A stretch of DNA of 64,000 nt from Streptomyces endophytica (GCF_026153355.1 NZ_CP110636.1:5146001-5210000), one strand, 5' to 3'; positions 16,996 to 26,274 are shown, counted from the first letter of the stretch. A program made the numbers and translations. The notes: a model not told the origin generated them from the sequence alone.

Positions 16996-17402
16996 GTGCC
17001 GACGTACAGCATTGGTCAGGCAGCGGAGCTGCTGGGTGTGAGTTCGGAGACCGTCCGGCGGTGGGCCGACGGCGGTCAGCTGGGGATGCGGCGGGACGGC
17101 GGGGGAACCGCGTCATCGACGGGGTCAGCCTGGCCGCGTTCGCCAAGGAGCGCGCCGCCGGACTGCATCCGGTGCCCGGTGAGGTGCTCACGTCCGTGCG
17201 GAACTCCTTCGCGGGGATCGTCACCAAGGTGACGATGGACGACGTGATCGCCCAGGTCGAGATCCAGTCCGGGCCGCACCGGCTGGTGTCGGTGGTCAGC
17301 CGGGAGGCGGTCGAGGAGCTGGGGATCGAGGTCGGGGTGACCGCCACCGCCCGGGTGAAGTCGACCCATGTGCATGTCGACCGGCCGGGCGGGCGGGAGT
17401 GA
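16996..17402 (+). CDS. HTH-TOBE molybdenum-responsive protein (one base missing)
   Basis: The N-terminal part (YSIGQAAELLGVSSETVRRW) is a MerR/excisionase-type helix-turn-helix read from GTG 16996. After RRDGGG the frame is lost; the rest (NRVIDGVSLAAFAKERAAG, then a TOBE/Mop domain with SFAGIVTKVTMDDVIAQVEI) is in another frame ending at 17402. Adding one G to the run at 17101-17105 gives a 135-residue protein matching its paralogue at 20429 over its whole length. It probably binds molybdate or tungstate through the TOBE fold and DNA through the HTH. Confidence 0.85.
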
Positions 17403-17451
17403 GCGGGGGAGGTGCGGCGCGTCCCTCGGCGGCGCGGCCGGGGCGGCTCCC

Positions 17452-18984
17452 TCAGCGGCAGAGCAGGGCCGCGTGCAGGTCGAGTTTGTGGTCCAGCCGG
17501 GACAGGTCCCGGCCGGTGAGGGTCTCGATGCGCTGGATGCGGTAGTGCACCGTGTTCACGTGGAGGTGCAGCGCCTCGGCGGTCCGCGCCCATGAGCCGT
17601 GCTGGGCGAGGAAGACCTCCAGCGTCTCCAGCAGCATCCGGTGGGACGTCGTGCCGGCCCGTGCCAGCGGCCCCAGCACCTGGCTGCTGAAGGCCGCACG
17701 GACCTCCGTGGGGACCCCGGCCAGCAGCTCGGCCAGCGTGCCGAGGTCCTCGACACCGGTCACCCGGGCGCCGTCCGGCGCCGCGGCACGGGCCGACGCC
17801 AGTGCGTAACGGGCCTGCTGGAAGGCGGAGTTGAGGTCGCCGGGGGCCGCCGCGGGAGCGCTGGCCCCGGCGTGCAGCGGCGCCTGCGGGCGGCAGGCGG
17901 TGAGCGCCGGCCAGACCTCGGCGAGCGGGGTGGAGTCCTCGGCGTCCGAGGCCGCGTGGACCACGGCGACCGCCTCGCCGCCCGGCAGCCGCCCGGCCGC
18001 GAACCGTTCGCCGGGGGAGTGCCACAGCGCCTCGGTCAGCGCGCTCACCGCGTGGCCGCTCTCCGCACCGCCCAGCGCGGCGAGCACCACCCGGTACGGA
18101 CCGGAGGCCGGCAGCCCGCACGCCTGCAGCGCCGCCTCCAGCGCCGCGCCGTCCGCCGCTCTGGCATCGGCCGACGCGAGCAGGGCGACCAGCACGTCCG
18201 CGGCCCGCCGAGCGGCCGCCTGCCGGGGCGCGGCCCGCCGGCGGTACCCGTCCACGACCTCGGCGATCTCGTGCACCGCCCGCGGCGGTGCGTCCGCCCG
18301 GCCACCCACGTGCAGGTACCAGGTGTCGTACGGGCCGGCGTCCCCGTCGATCCGCACCGTCGGGCCCGTCCCGGCCGCTTCGAGGGCCTTGACGGCCTGC
18401 CGGGCCGTCAGCGGCGGCGCGGCCGGGGTCCGGGCGATCACCCGGCCGGTCGCGGACAGCAGGTAGCAGGGCGGCCCGCCCAGGTGGGCGAAGGCGCGGT
18501 CCAGCAGCACGTCCGGGGCGGCGTCCGCGGCCAGCAGCGCGGCCAGTTCGTCGCGGACGTTCTCCGGCAGCGCGTAGTGGTCGGTGGGGCGCCGGCTCAG
18601 TTCTCCCCACTGCCGCAGGTAAACGGCCTCCGTGATGGCCCGGAAGGTGGTGTGCGCGGGGACCGCGACCAGCACGATCCCGTGGGCACGGCAGGAGTCG
18701 ACGAGCACGTCGGGGACCTTGCCGTGGGTCTCCTCGCCCGCCAGCAGCGCGGTGGCCCCGGCGGCGTCCAGCGCGGAGACGAACCGGTCGACCTTCGCGC
18801 GCTCGTCACCGGGCGTCCACCACACCAGTCCGCTCAGCGCCAGCTCGCCCGGCTGCAGGAACCGCGCCGGGTCCTCCAGGTCGGTGGCGGTGACCCCGCG
18901 GACTTCCCGGTCGAGCAGGGGGCCCTCGCCCCACAGCAGGGTCAGGTCGAGCGAGTCGACCCGCAGGAGATCGTGGACGTGCAT
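17452..18984 (-). CDS. PucR-family transcriptional regulator
   Basis: A 510-residue protein with ATG 18984 behind GAGGAG. The N-terminal domain is PucR-like (MHVHDLLRVDSLDLTLLWGE, VTATDLEDPARFL). The C-terminal HTH_30 region reads LHLHVNTVHYRIQRIETLTG. Family members control purine catabolism or nitrogen sources. It stands next to a Moco-domain protein and molybdenum genes; since xanthine dehydrogenase needs Moco, a purine link is reasonable but inferred. A perfect palindrome lies 44 bases upstream and may be its own operator. Confidence 0.85.
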   Translation of the reverse strand: MHVHDLLRVDSLDLTLLWGEGPLLDREVRGVTATDLEDPARFLQPGELALSGLVWWTPGDERAKVDRFVSALDAAGATALLAGEETHGKVPDVLVDSCRAHGIVLVAVPAHTTFRAITEAVYLRQWGELSRRPTDHYALPENVRDELAALLAADAAPDVLLDRAFAHLGGPPCYLLSATGRVIARTPAAPPLTARQAVKALEAAGTGPTVRIDGDAGPYDTWYLHVGGRADAPPRAVHEIAEVVDGYRRRAAPRQAAARRAADVLVALLASADARAADGAALEAALQACGLPASGPYRVVLAALGGAESGHAVSALTEALWHSPGERFAAGRLPGGEAVAVVHAASDAEDSTPLAEVWPALTACRPQAPLHAGASAPAAAPGDLNSAFQQARYALASARAAAPDGARVTGVEDLGTLAELLAGVPTEVRAAFSSQVLGPLARAGTTSHRMLLETLEVFLAQHGSWARTAEALHLHVNTVHYRIQRIETLTGRDLSRLDHKLDLHAALLCR

Positions 18985-19330
18985 GTGCTGGCTCCTCGAT
19001 TGACTGCCGGCGACGGACCCGGCATCTCACATTCACGAGGTGAATGTGGGTAGCTGCATCGTAAATGCCAGCTCATCCAGCCCAAAGCCCTCTTGGTTGA
19101 TCATCCATTTCCGGCCCCCGGCGATGGTGGTTTCCCCTGTCGCCCGCGGCCGGCCCCGGGCGGGCGCGGGGACACCGCCCCGCCGGTCGGAGATACCGCC
19201 CACCGGGCGCCATTTCCCTCACATCAGCGAGGGGAAGCGGGTGAGATGGGTGGTATCCGTGATTCAACGGTGCACGGCCCGGGCATCACAGAGAGCAGTC
19301 ACCGCGCGGATCGCCTCAAGGGGGACTCGA
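18985..19330. other. Divergent intergenic region between pucR-type gene and Moco-domain gene
   Basis: 346 bases. Apart from the palindrome at 19028-19048 I see a locally AT-rich segment (19030-19110) suited to promoters in both directions. No further gene is supported. Confidence 0.4.
19028..19048. promoter_or_regulatory. Perfect palindrome, candidate PucR-type operator
   Basis: CACATTCAC and GTGAATGTG form 9-base perfect arms around GAG. The spacing is 44 bases from the PucR-type start and about 280 bases from the Moco-domain start. The short loop and location fit a dimeric-regulator site rather than a terminator. Confidence 0.5.
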
Positions 19331-19852
19331 ATGCGCCCACCCAGCCCGCCGTCCCGCACCACCACCGCCGTACGCCCGACGCCCGCGGACACCGGCGCGC
19401 CCGCCCCCCGGCCGCTGGAGATCCGCGGCCAGCTCCGCCGCCCGCTCGCCCTGACCGTCGCCCAGCTGCGCGAGCGGTGGCCGCGGCACCGGGCCGAGGT
19501 GGTCTTCGACTGTGCCACCAACGGGCCGCAGCGGCACACCTTCGAGGGCGTCCTGCTGCGGGACGTCCTCGACGCCGCGGGCCCGGCCTTCGACGCGTCC
19601 CGGCGCAAGGACCGCTCCCGCTACCTGCTCGCCGTCAGCGGCGGCGACGGGCACCACACGGTGCTGTCCTGGGCGGAGATCGACGCCGACTTCGGCGACG
19701 CCCCGGTCCTGCTGGCCACGGCCATGGACGGCCGTCCCCTCGACGCCGCGGGCAGCCAGCTCGTGGTCCCCTCCGACCGCTGCGGCGCCCGCTACATCAG
19801 CACGATCACCGGCATCTGGGTGGGCACCTGCGCACCGCCCGAGCAGCCGTAG
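19331..19852 (+). CDS. Oxidoreductase molybdopterin-binding domain protein
   Basis: A 173-residue protein; ATG 19331 follows AAGGGGGA. The core (LEIRGQLRRPLALTVAQLRERW, VVFDCATNGPQRHTFEGVLLRDVLDAAG, QLVVPSDRCGARYIS, ITGIWVG) matches the sulfite-oxidase/YedY-type Moco domain. The Cys in VFDCATN is at the position of the molybdenum-binding Cys. The protein is the domain alone, with no dimerisation domain. An N-terminal Thr/Pro-rich stretch of ~30 residues may be disordered. Its location in the molybdenum region supports Moco dependence. Confidence 0.75.
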   Translation: MRPPSPPSRTTTAVRPTPADTGAPAPRPLEIRGQLRRPLALTVAQLRERWPRHRAEVVFDCATNGPQRHTFEGVLLRDVLDAAGPAFDASRRKDRSRYLLAVSGGDGHHTVLSWAEIDADFGDAPVLLATAMDGRPLDAAGSQLVVPSDRCGARYISTITGIWVGTCAPPEQP

Positions 19853-19872
19853 TGCCGCCCGGGCCGGGGCGG

Positions 19873-20292
19873 TCAGACCGTGGCGAGCGCGATCTCGGTG
19901 GACTTGATCAGCGCGGTCACCTCGGAACCGGCCGCCAGCCCCAGGTCCTCGGCCGCGTCCTTGGTGATCGCCGCGGTCAGTTCGCCGCCCGCGACGGCGA
20001 CCTTCACCCCGGCCATCGCACCGCCGGCCGAGACGTCGGTGACCGTGCCGGGCAGCCGGTTGCGGATGCTCAGCCCCTCGACCCCGCCGGTGGCCAGGGC
20101 GACCTCGGTGGACTTGATCAGCGCCCGCACCGCCGTGCCCTCCGCGAGGTCCAGTTGCCCGACCGCCTCGCGGGTGACCGCGGCGGTGATCTCCTGCCCG
20201 CCGTCCAGCCGGACCCTGACCAGGGCCATGACCTCGCCGGGGGCGACGGAGCGCACGGTCCCGGACAACTGATTGCGGATGCTCAGGCTCAT
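19873..20292 (-). CDS. Molbindin with two TOBE (Mop) domains
   Basis: A 139-residue protein made almost entirely of two Mop repeats. Repeat one begins SIRNQLSGTVRSVAPGEVMALV and ends ALIKSTEVALAT; repeat two begins SIRNRLPGTVTDVSAGGAMAGV and ends ALIKSTEIALAT. Molbindins bind molybdate or tungstate oxyanions in oligomers and serve storage or homeostasis. Divergent from the HTH-TOBE gene at 20429. Confidence 0.88.
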   Translation of the reverse strand: MSLSIRNQLSGTVRSVAPGEVMALVRVRLDGGQEITAAVTREAVGQLDLAEGTAVRALIKSTEVALATGGVEGLSIRNRLPGTVTDVSAGGAMAGVKVAVAGGELTAAITKDAAEDLGLAAGSEVTALIKSTEIALATV

Positions 20293-20415
20293 GCCCACAC
20301 CCTGCGCGCTGCCGTCCGGCCGCGCAGCGCGAGGAAATTCGTCCCTTCCTCCAAGGCGACTGGCATTTGCTACGGAGATCCTCCCTGTGGATTGCACCTG
20401 CCAGGCTGGGCTGCC

Positions 20416-20421
20416 TATGTT
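20416..20421 (+). promoter_or_regulatory. -10 element of a likely leaderless promoter for the second HTH-TOBE gene
   Basis: TATGTT is seven bases before ATG 20429 and no ribosome-binding site lies between. The same arrangement is found before the paralogue at 16996. Confidence 0.4.
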
Positions 20422-20428
20422 GTCGCAC

Positions 20429-20824
20429 ATGCAGTCCTACACAATCGGCCAGGCGGCGCGGCTGCTGGGCGTCAGCCCGGACACCGCCCGCCGATGGGCG
20501 GACGCCGGCAAGGTCGCGACCCATCGCGACGACAGCGGCCGCCGCCTCATCGACGGCCGTGATCTGGCCGCCTTCTCCATCGAGGTCGCGCAGACCGGCA
20601 CCGGTGAGGACGACGCCTCGTACACCTCCGCCCGCAACGCCTTCCCGGGCATCGTCACCGCCGTGAAACTCGGCGATGTCGCCGCCCAGGTCGAGATCCA
20701 GGCCGGTCCGCACCGGCTGGTCTCCCTGCTGACCCGGGAAGCGGTGGAGGAACTGGGACTGGAGGTCGGCATGCAGGCCACCGCCCGCGTGAAATCCACC
20801 AGCGTGCACATCGACCGCTCCTGA
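20429..20824 (+). CDS. HTH-TOBE molybdenum-responsive protein
   Basis: A 131-residue protein. Residues 1-50 are a MerR/excisionase-type HTH (YTIGQAARLLGVSPDTARRWAD, RRLIDGRDLAAF); residues ~65-130 are a TOBE/Mop domain (NAFPGIVTAVKLGDVAAQVEI, TARVKSTSVHIDRS). I prefer ATG 20429 over the in-frame ATG 20417 because of the leaderless promoter and the match to the paralogue. It is likely the molybdate-dependent regulator of the modA-modBC operon 250 bases downstream. Confidence 0.85.
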   Translation: MQSYTIGQAARLLGVSPDTARRWADAGKVATHRDDSGRRLIDGRDLAAFSIEVAQTGTGEDDASYTSARNAFPGIVTAVKLGDVAAQVEIQAGPHRLVSLLTREAVEELGLEVGMQATARVKSTSVHIDRS

Positions 20825-21070
20825 GGCCACCGACCGCGCCCCGACCCCCCGCGGCGGCGTCCGCCCGCACCCCCGGGCCGGCTCCCCACCGTCCACCGCG
20901 GCAGCACCACAGCCGGACCGCGCCCCGTCCCCACCGGCCGGCTCTCACCCCAGCGGCGTCGCCCTTCCCCCCGCTCTCGAACGTCCTTGAGCAGGGCAGG
21001 CCCCCACCGGCGCGGCTTTGCCCATCCGCTCGGACGATCCCCTCGTCCCGCGTCACAAGGAGTCCCGCCC

Positions 21071-21871
21071 ATGCCCCAGTTCCTCACCGGACGCCGCGCC
21101 GCCGCCGCGGTCGTGACCGCCGCCCTCCTCGTCCCGCTCGCCGCCTGTGGCAAGGACGACGGCAAGACCGACAAGGGCGCCGGGAAGTCCGGCGGCAGCA
21201 CTGTGAATACCCAGCTGACCGTCCTCGCCGCCTCCTCGCTCACCGACGTCTTCAAGAAGGCCGCCGCGGTGTACGAGAAGGAACACCAGGGCACGAAGGT
21301 GAACTTCTCCTTCGCCGGCTCCCAGGAACTCGCCGCCCAGGTCAAGCAGGGCGCCCCCGCCGACGCGCTGGTCACCGCCGACACCAAGACCATGGACGGG
21401 CTCAAGGCGGACACCGGCACCCCGACCGTCATCGCCCACAACCGCCTGGTCATCGTCACCGGCGAGGGCAACCCGAAGAAGGTCCACACCCTCAAGGACC
21501 TCACCGACAGCAAGCTGAAGGTCGTCCTCGCCGCCCCGGAGGTGCCGGTCGGCCGCTACGGCAAGAAGGTCCTGGACGCCCAGAAGCTCAAGGTCACGCC
21601 GGTCTCCCAGGAGCCCAACGTCCGCGCCGTCCTCAGCAAGGTCGAACTGGGCGAGGCGGACGCCGGCCTGGTCTACAAGACGGACGCCGCCTCCGCGCCG
21701 AAGAAGGTCGACGCCGTCGACATCCCCGACAAGCAGAACGCCGTCGCCGCCTACCCGGCCGCGACCCTGAAGACCTCGAAGCACGCCGCCGCCGCGGCCG
21801 CCTTCGTGAAGTGGCTGAGCACCCCCGAGGCACAGAAGATCCTGCAGGACGCGGGCTTCCAGAAGCCGTAA
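21071..21871 (+). CDS. modA: ModA, molybdate-binding lipoprotein
   Basis: A 266-residue protein; ATG 21071 follows AAGGAG. An N-terminal signal ends in the lipobox LAAC with Cys26, so it is membrane anchored outside the cell. The mature part has ModA features: LTVLAASSLTDVFKKAA, FSFAGSQELAAQVKQGAPADAL and the C-terminal AAAAFVKWLSTPEAQKIL. It delivers molybdate (or tungstate) to the ModBC fusion encoded next. Confidence 0.93.
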   Translation: MPQFLTGRRAAAAVVTAALLVPLAACGKDDGKTDKGAGKSGGSTVNTQLTVLAASSLTDVFKKAAAVYEKEHQGTKVNFSFAGSQELAAQVKQGAPADALVTADTKTMDGLKADTGTPTVIAHNRLVIVTGEGNPKKVHTLKDLTDSKLKVVLAAPEVPVGRYGKKVLDAQKLKVTPVSQEPNVRAVLSKVELGEADAGLVYKTDAASAPKKVDAVDIPDKQNAVAAYPAATLKTSKHAAAAAAFVKWLSTPEAQKILQDAGFQKP

Positions 21872-21986
21872 CGGGGGCTCCGCGCGCACGGGACTGCCCG
21901 GCTCGGGGGAGCGGACAGCCCCGTGCGCGCCACCATGGCCGGCCCACCCCGGCCGGCCCGACCCCGCCCCGACCCCAGGACCGACG

Positions 21987-23975
21987 ATGAGACGCTCCCG
22001 CACCCCCGCCGGGCCCGCGGCCGCCCGGCGCCGCACGCCCGGCGCCCGTACCCCGGCCGCGCTCGCCGTGCCCGCGCTGGTCGCCGTCGCGTTCCTGCTG
22101 ATGCCGCTGCTCGGCATCCTCGCCCGGACCACCTGGAGCGACCTCGGCACCCATCTGACCAGTCCCGGCGTCACCGAGGCGCTCGGCCTCTCCCTGCTGG
22201 TCTCCTTCTGGGCCCTGGGACTTTCGCTGCTGCTCGGCGTGCCGCTGGCCTGGCTGCTGGCCCGGGTCAGCTTCCCCGGCAAGGCGGTGGTCCGCTCGCT
22301 GGTGCTGCTGCCGATGGTGCTGCCGCCGACCGTCGGCGGTGTGGCCCTGCTGCTCGGCTTCGGCCGCCGCGGACTGCTCGGCCCCTGGCTGGAGGACACC
22401 TTCGGCATCGTCCTGCCGTTCCACACCTCGGGCGCGGTGGTCGCCGCCACCTTCGTCGCCATGCCGTTCCTCATCATCAGCCTGGAGGGCACGCTCGCCG
22501 GCCTGCGCCCCAGTTACGAGGAGACCGCGGCCTCGCTCGGCGCGTCCCCGGTCCGGGTCTTCGCCACCGTCACCCTGCCCATGGTCGCCCCCGGCCTGGC
22601 CGCCGGCGCGGCGCTCACCTGGGCCCGCGCGCTCGGCGAATTCGGCGCCACGATCACCTTCGCCGGGAATCTGCCCGGCACCACCCAGACCCTCCCGCTC
22701 CAGGTCTACCTGCTGCTCCAGGACTCCCCGGAAGCCGCCACCTCGGTCTCCCTGCTGCTGCTCGTCATCGCCATGGCCGTGCTGATCTGCCTGCGCGGCC
22801 GCTGGACCGGCGCGCTGCCCGCCGGCCGCGCCCCGCGCCCCGCGCCGGCCGCCGACGAGACCGAGCCGTCCGGAACCGACGGCGGCGGTCCGCGCATGGT
22901 GACGGAGCGTCAGGAGGCCGCCGTGGAACCGCACCCGGAACGCTGGCCGCTGCACGCCGAGGTCACCGGCTTCACCGCGCTGACCCTGGAGGCCGCGCCC
23001 GGCACCACCATCGCGGTCGTCGGCCCCAACGGCGCCGGCAAGACCACCCTGCTGCGCGCCCTGCTCGGCCTCACCCCGCGCGCCCACGCCACCCTGCGCC
23101 TCGGCGACGCCGACGTCACCGCCCTGCCCCCGCACCGCCGCGGCGTCGCCTGGGTCCCCCAGGACGGCGCGCTCTTCCCGCACCTCAGCGCCCTGGGCAA
23201 CACCGCCTACGGACTGCGCGCGCAGCGCGTCCCGCGCGCCGAGGCCCGCCGCGCCGCCCAGGAGTGGCTCGACCGGCTCGGCGTCGGCCACCTCGCCCAC
23301 CGCCGGCCCGCCCAGCTCTCCGGCGGCCAGGCCCAACGCGTCGCGCTGGCCAGGGCCCTGGCCGCCCGCCCCCGTCTGCTGCTGCTCGACGAACCGCTGG
23401 CCGCCCTCGACCAGACCACCCGGGCCCACGTCCGGCACGCGCTGCGCGGCCATCTCGCGGGCTTCGACGGGGTCTGCCTGATCGTCACCCACGACCCCGT
23501 CGAGGCGGTCTCGCTCGCCCACCGGGTCCTCGTCCTCGACGACGGCCGCGCCCTCCAGGACGCCCCGCCCGCCGAGGTCACCCGGCACCCCCGCTCGCCC
23601 TGGGTCGCCCGGATGCTGGGCCGCAACGCCTGGCCCGGCACCGCCACCGGCGACGGCCTCGCGCTCGCCGGCGGCGGGCACCTCGTCGTCGCCGACCGCC
23701 TGCCCGAGGGCGCCCGGGCGCTGGCCGTGATCGCCCCCGAGGCGGTCTCCGTCCACCTCGACAAGCCGGCCGGCAGCCCGCGCAACGTCTGGTCCGGCAC
23801 CGTACGGGAGATCACCTCGGCCGGCAGCCGGCTGCGGATCCTCATCACCTCGCCGCACGCCCCCGACCTCGTCGCCGAGATCACCCCGTCCGCCGCCCTC
23901 GAACTCGGCCTGGCCGACGGGGTGCCGGTGTGGACCGGCATCAAGGCCACCGAGGTCTCGCTCGTGACGCTCTAG
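21987..23975 (+). CDS. modBC: ModBC fusion: molybdate ABC permease and ATPase in one chain
   Basis: A 662-residue protein. Residues ~25-270 are a ModB-type permease with the EAA-type loop (EETAASLGASPVRVF) and several TMs. Residues ~325-530 are the ATPase: Walker A GPNGAGKTTL, signature LSGGQAQRVALARAL, Walker B LLLLDEPLAALD. A C-terminal TOBE domain (SGTVREITSAGSRLRILI) ends the protein. Fusion of permease and ATPase is common in Streptomyces and other actinobacteria. Confidence 0.92.
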   Translation: MRRSRTPAGPAAARRRTPGARTPAALAVPALVAVAFLLMPLLGILARTTWSDLGTHLTSPGVTEALGLSLLVSFWALGLSLLLGVPLAWLLARVSFPGKAVVRSLVLLPMVLPPTVGGVALLLGFGRRGLLGPWLEDTFGIVLPFHTSGAVVAATFVAMPFLIISLEGTLAGLRPSYEETAASLGASPVRVFATVTLPMVAPGLAAGAALTWARALGEFGATITFAGNLPGTTQTLPLQVYLLLQDSPEAATSVSLLLLVIAMAVLICLRGRWTGALPAGRAPRPAPAADETEPSGTDGGGPRMVTERQEAAVEPHPERWPLHAEVTGFTALTLEAAPGTTIAVVGPNGAGKTTLLRALLGLTPRAHATLRLGDADVTALPPHRRGVAWVPQDGALFPHLSALGNTAYGLRAQRVPRAEARRAAQEWLDRLGVGHLAHRRPAQLSGGQAQRVALARALAARPRLLLLDEPLAALDQTTRAHVRHALRGHLAGFDGVCLIVTHDPVEAVSLAHRVLVLDDGRALQDAPPAEVTRHPRSPWVARMLGRNAWPGTATGDGLALAGGGHLVVADRLPEGARALAVIAPEAVSVHLDKPAGSPRNVWSGTVREITSAGSRLRILITSPHAPDLVAEITPSAALELGLADGVPVWTGIKATEVSLVTL

Positions 23976-23997
23976 CGGACGTCGGGGCCCCGCCGCC

Positions 23998-24447
23998 TCA
24001 GCCGTGTGCCGTGGCCGCCGGCTCCAGGACGAACACCGGGATCTCGCGGGCCGTCTTCTTCTGGTAGGCGTCGTAATCGGGGAACGCCTCGACCGCCCGC
24101 CCCCACCACACGGCCTTCTCCTCGCCGGTGACCTCACGGGCCGTCATGTCCCGGCGGACCGGGCCGTCCTGGAGCTCCACCCGGGGGTCGGCGACCACGT
24201 TGTGGTACCAGAGGGGGTTCTTGGGCGCGCCGCCCAGGGACGCCACCACGGCGTACGTCCCCTCGTGCTCCACCCGCATCACCGGGGACTTGCGGATCCG
24301 GCCGCTCCGGGCGCCGCGGGTGGTCAGGACCACGACCGGCAGCCCCCGGATCGTCGTGCCCCGTCTCCCGCCGGAGCTCTCGTACTCCTCGACCTGCTCC
24401 CGCACCCACGGCGTCGGGCTCGGTTCGTACTCACCCTGAAGAGGCAT
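23998..24447 (-). CDS. F420H2-dependent nitroreductase/quinone-reductase (Ddn) family protein
   Basis: A 149-residue protein; start at 24447. The Ddn-type split beta-barrel is marked by VVVLTTRGARSGRIRKSPVMRV, YAVVASLGGAPKNPLWYHN and VVADPRVELQDG. Relatives use deazaflavin F420 and reduce quinones or nitro compounds. It stands alone, convergent with modBC. Confidence 0.88.
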   Translation of the reverse strand: MPLQGEYEPSPTPWVREQVEEYESSGGRRGTTIRGLPVVVLTTRGARSGRIRKSPVMRVEHEGTYAVVASLGGAPKNPLWYHNVVADPRVELQDGPVRRDMTAREVTGEEKAVWWGRAVEAFPDYDAYQKKTAREIPVFVLEPAATAHG

Positions 24448-24772
24448 CCGCCCGTCCTCTCTCCCTGCACGGCGGCGATGACACCGGCCGCGGCGCCCTT
24501 CGGCCCGCGGCCGCCCTGACCTTCGCTCAACAACCGCGGCGGACGCAATCATCCCGGCCGCCCCGTCGTGTCCCGCCGGACCGTCTCCGACGGCCTGCCC
24601 ACGTACGCGGCCGTCCCGCCAGCGGTGGTGGCGGGTGGTCGCCGCCCCTGCTCTCCGGCGCCGCCTGTGCGCCCTCGGGGCGGTCCGGGCCCGGTGGACC
24701 GAAGGGACATGACGACGGGCCCGGCCCGCACACCGTCCGGTGCGCGAACCGGGCCCCGAGGCCAGTCGGATG
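24448..24772. other. Intergenic region with a terminator at its right end
   Basis: 325 bases between the Ddn-family start and the SulP stop. Apart from the hairpin at 24717-24756 and a probable promoter for the Ddn gene near 24450-24560 I see nothing gene-like. Confidence 0.4.
24717..24756 (-). terminator. Hairpin after the SulP gene
   Basis: GGGCCCGG (24717-24724) pairs with CCGGGCCC (24749-24756), and inside it CACCG pairs with CGGTG. It lies about 17 bases beyond the SulP stop. Confidence 0.55.
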
Positions 24773-26257
24773 TCAGGACACCAGTTCCACCGCGCGGCGG
24801 CTCCGGCGGTGCTGCTCGGCCCAGTTGGTCAGCGCCGCCTCACAGGCGTGGTCGAGATGGCGCAGGCCGCCGAGGTCCAGTTCGACGTCCCGGTGGGCGG
24901 GCAGCGCGTCGAGCTGGTCCAGGATCTTGGGCAGCCGCAGGAACGTGGCGTTGCCGACCGCCCGCACCACCACCGGCTGCCCGGCGTCGTCCGGGGTGTG
25001 GATGTCCAGGTGGACGTGCGAGGTCTCCCAGGCCGTCTTCGCGATCGCCAGCAGCAGACCGATCAGCACCCCCTCGAACATGTTGACCGTGACGATGGCC
25101 AGCGCGGTGACCAGCAGCACCACGGCCTCCCCGCGGTGCTCGCGCCACAGCGGCCGCCACGACTTCAGCGGCAGCAGCTTCCAGCCCGCGTGGATCAGTA
25201 CGCCCGCCAGCGCCGCCACCGGGACGATGCCCAGCGCGGCCGGGAACGCCGCCGCGAAGACCAGCAGCCAGACGCCGTGCAGCACCCGCGACGCCTTGGT
25301 CCGCGCACCGGCCTGGACGTTGGCGGCACTGCGTACGATCACCGCGGTCATCGGCAGCGCGCCGAGCAGGCCGCAGACGGTGTTGCCGGCGCCCTGGGCC
25401 ATCAGCTCCTTGTCGTAGTCGGTCTTCGGCCCGTCGTGCAGCCGGTCCACCGCCGCCGCGCTGAACAGCGACTCGGCGGAGGCGATCAGCGCGAAGGCGA
25501 GCACGGTGCCCAGCACCCCGACCTCGGTGAGCCGGCTCAGGTCCGACATGCCCGGTGGCTGGATCGCGTCCAGCAGCCCGCTGACCCGGACCCGGGCGAC
25601 CGGCAGGTCCAGTGCCCAGACCGTGGTGGTGGCGAGCGCCACCGCGACCAGCGGCGCCGGGAGCACCCGGGCGCCGCGCCGCCAGCGCGGCCACAGGACC
25701 AGCACGGCGATGGTCCCGGCGCCGACCGCGAGCGCGGACAGCGCGGTGCCCGAGCCGACGGTGGCGGTGACCAGCGCCGGCACGCCGCCGATGTTGGCCA
25801 GTCCGCTGCCGGGAGCCTTGGCGTCCGTGAGGGCGTAGAGCTGGCCGGCGATCAGCACCAGGCCGATGCCCGCCAGCATGCCCTGCACGACGGCGACCGA
25901 GATCGCCCGGAACCAGCGCCCCAACTTCAGGGCGCCCATGGCCAGTTGGAGCACCCCGGCCGCCAGCACCAGGGCGCCCAGCGCCCCGAGGCCGTACTCC
26001 TTGACGGCCTCGAAGACCAGCACCGTCAGACCCGCGGCCGGGCCGCTGACCTGCAGGCTGCTGCCGGGCAGCAGCCCGGTGAGCAGACCGCCGACGACAC
26101 CGGTGACCAGGCCCAGTTCGGCCGGTACGCCGGAGGCCACGGCCACCCCGACGCACAGCGGGACGGCCACCAGGAAGACCACCAGGGAGGCGGTGAAGTC
26201 GGCCCGGAAAGACGCTGCGCGGGAAGGTGTCGCACGGGAGGAGAGCAGTCGCTTCAT
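24773..26257 (-). CDS. SulP-family anion transporter with C-terminal STAS domain, likely bicarbonate
   Basis: A 494-residue protein from ATG 26257 (an in-frame GTG at 26266 is possible). There are 10 or more TM segments with SulP signatures (FTASLVVFLVAVPLCVGVAV, LTGLLPGSSLQVSGPAAGL, MAQGAGNTVCGLLGALPMTA). A C-terminal STAS-like domain begins near SHVHLDIHTP and includes DVELDLGGLRHLDHAC. The gene follows a beta-carbonic anhydrase by 17 bases, so bicarbonate is the probable substrate; sulfate cannot be excluded. Confidence 0.88.
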   Translation of the reverse strand: MKRLLSSRATPSRAASFRADFTASLVVFLVAVPLCVGVAVASGVPAELGLVTGVVGGLLTGLLPGSSLQVSGPAAGLTVLVFEAVKEYGLGALGALVLAAGVLQLAMGALKLGRWFRAISVAVVQGMLAGIGLVLIAGQLYALTDAKAPGSGLANIGGVPALVTATVGSGTALSALAVGAGTIAVLVLWPRWRRGARVLPAPLVAVALATTTVWALDLPVARVRVSGLLDAIQPPGMSDLSRLTEVGVLGTVLAFALIASAESLFSAAAVDRLHDGPKTDYDKELMAQGAGNTVCGLLGALPMTAVIVRSAANVQAGARTKASRVLHGVWLLVFAAAFPAALGIVPVAALAGVLIHAGWKLLPLKSWRPLWREHRGEAVVLLVTALAIVTVNMFEGVLIGLLLAIAKTAWETSHVHLDIHTPDDAGQPVVVRAVGNATFLRLPKILDQLDALPAHRDVELDLGGLRHLDHACEAALTNWAEQHRRSRRAVELVS

Positions 26258-26274
26258 CGTCGTCACCCCCGCGC

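Noticed and set aside
20825..21070. Possible molybdenum-cofactor riboswitch upstream of modA
   Set aside because: I could not recognise conserved Moco-riboswitch blocks; protein regulators with TOBE domains are present instead.
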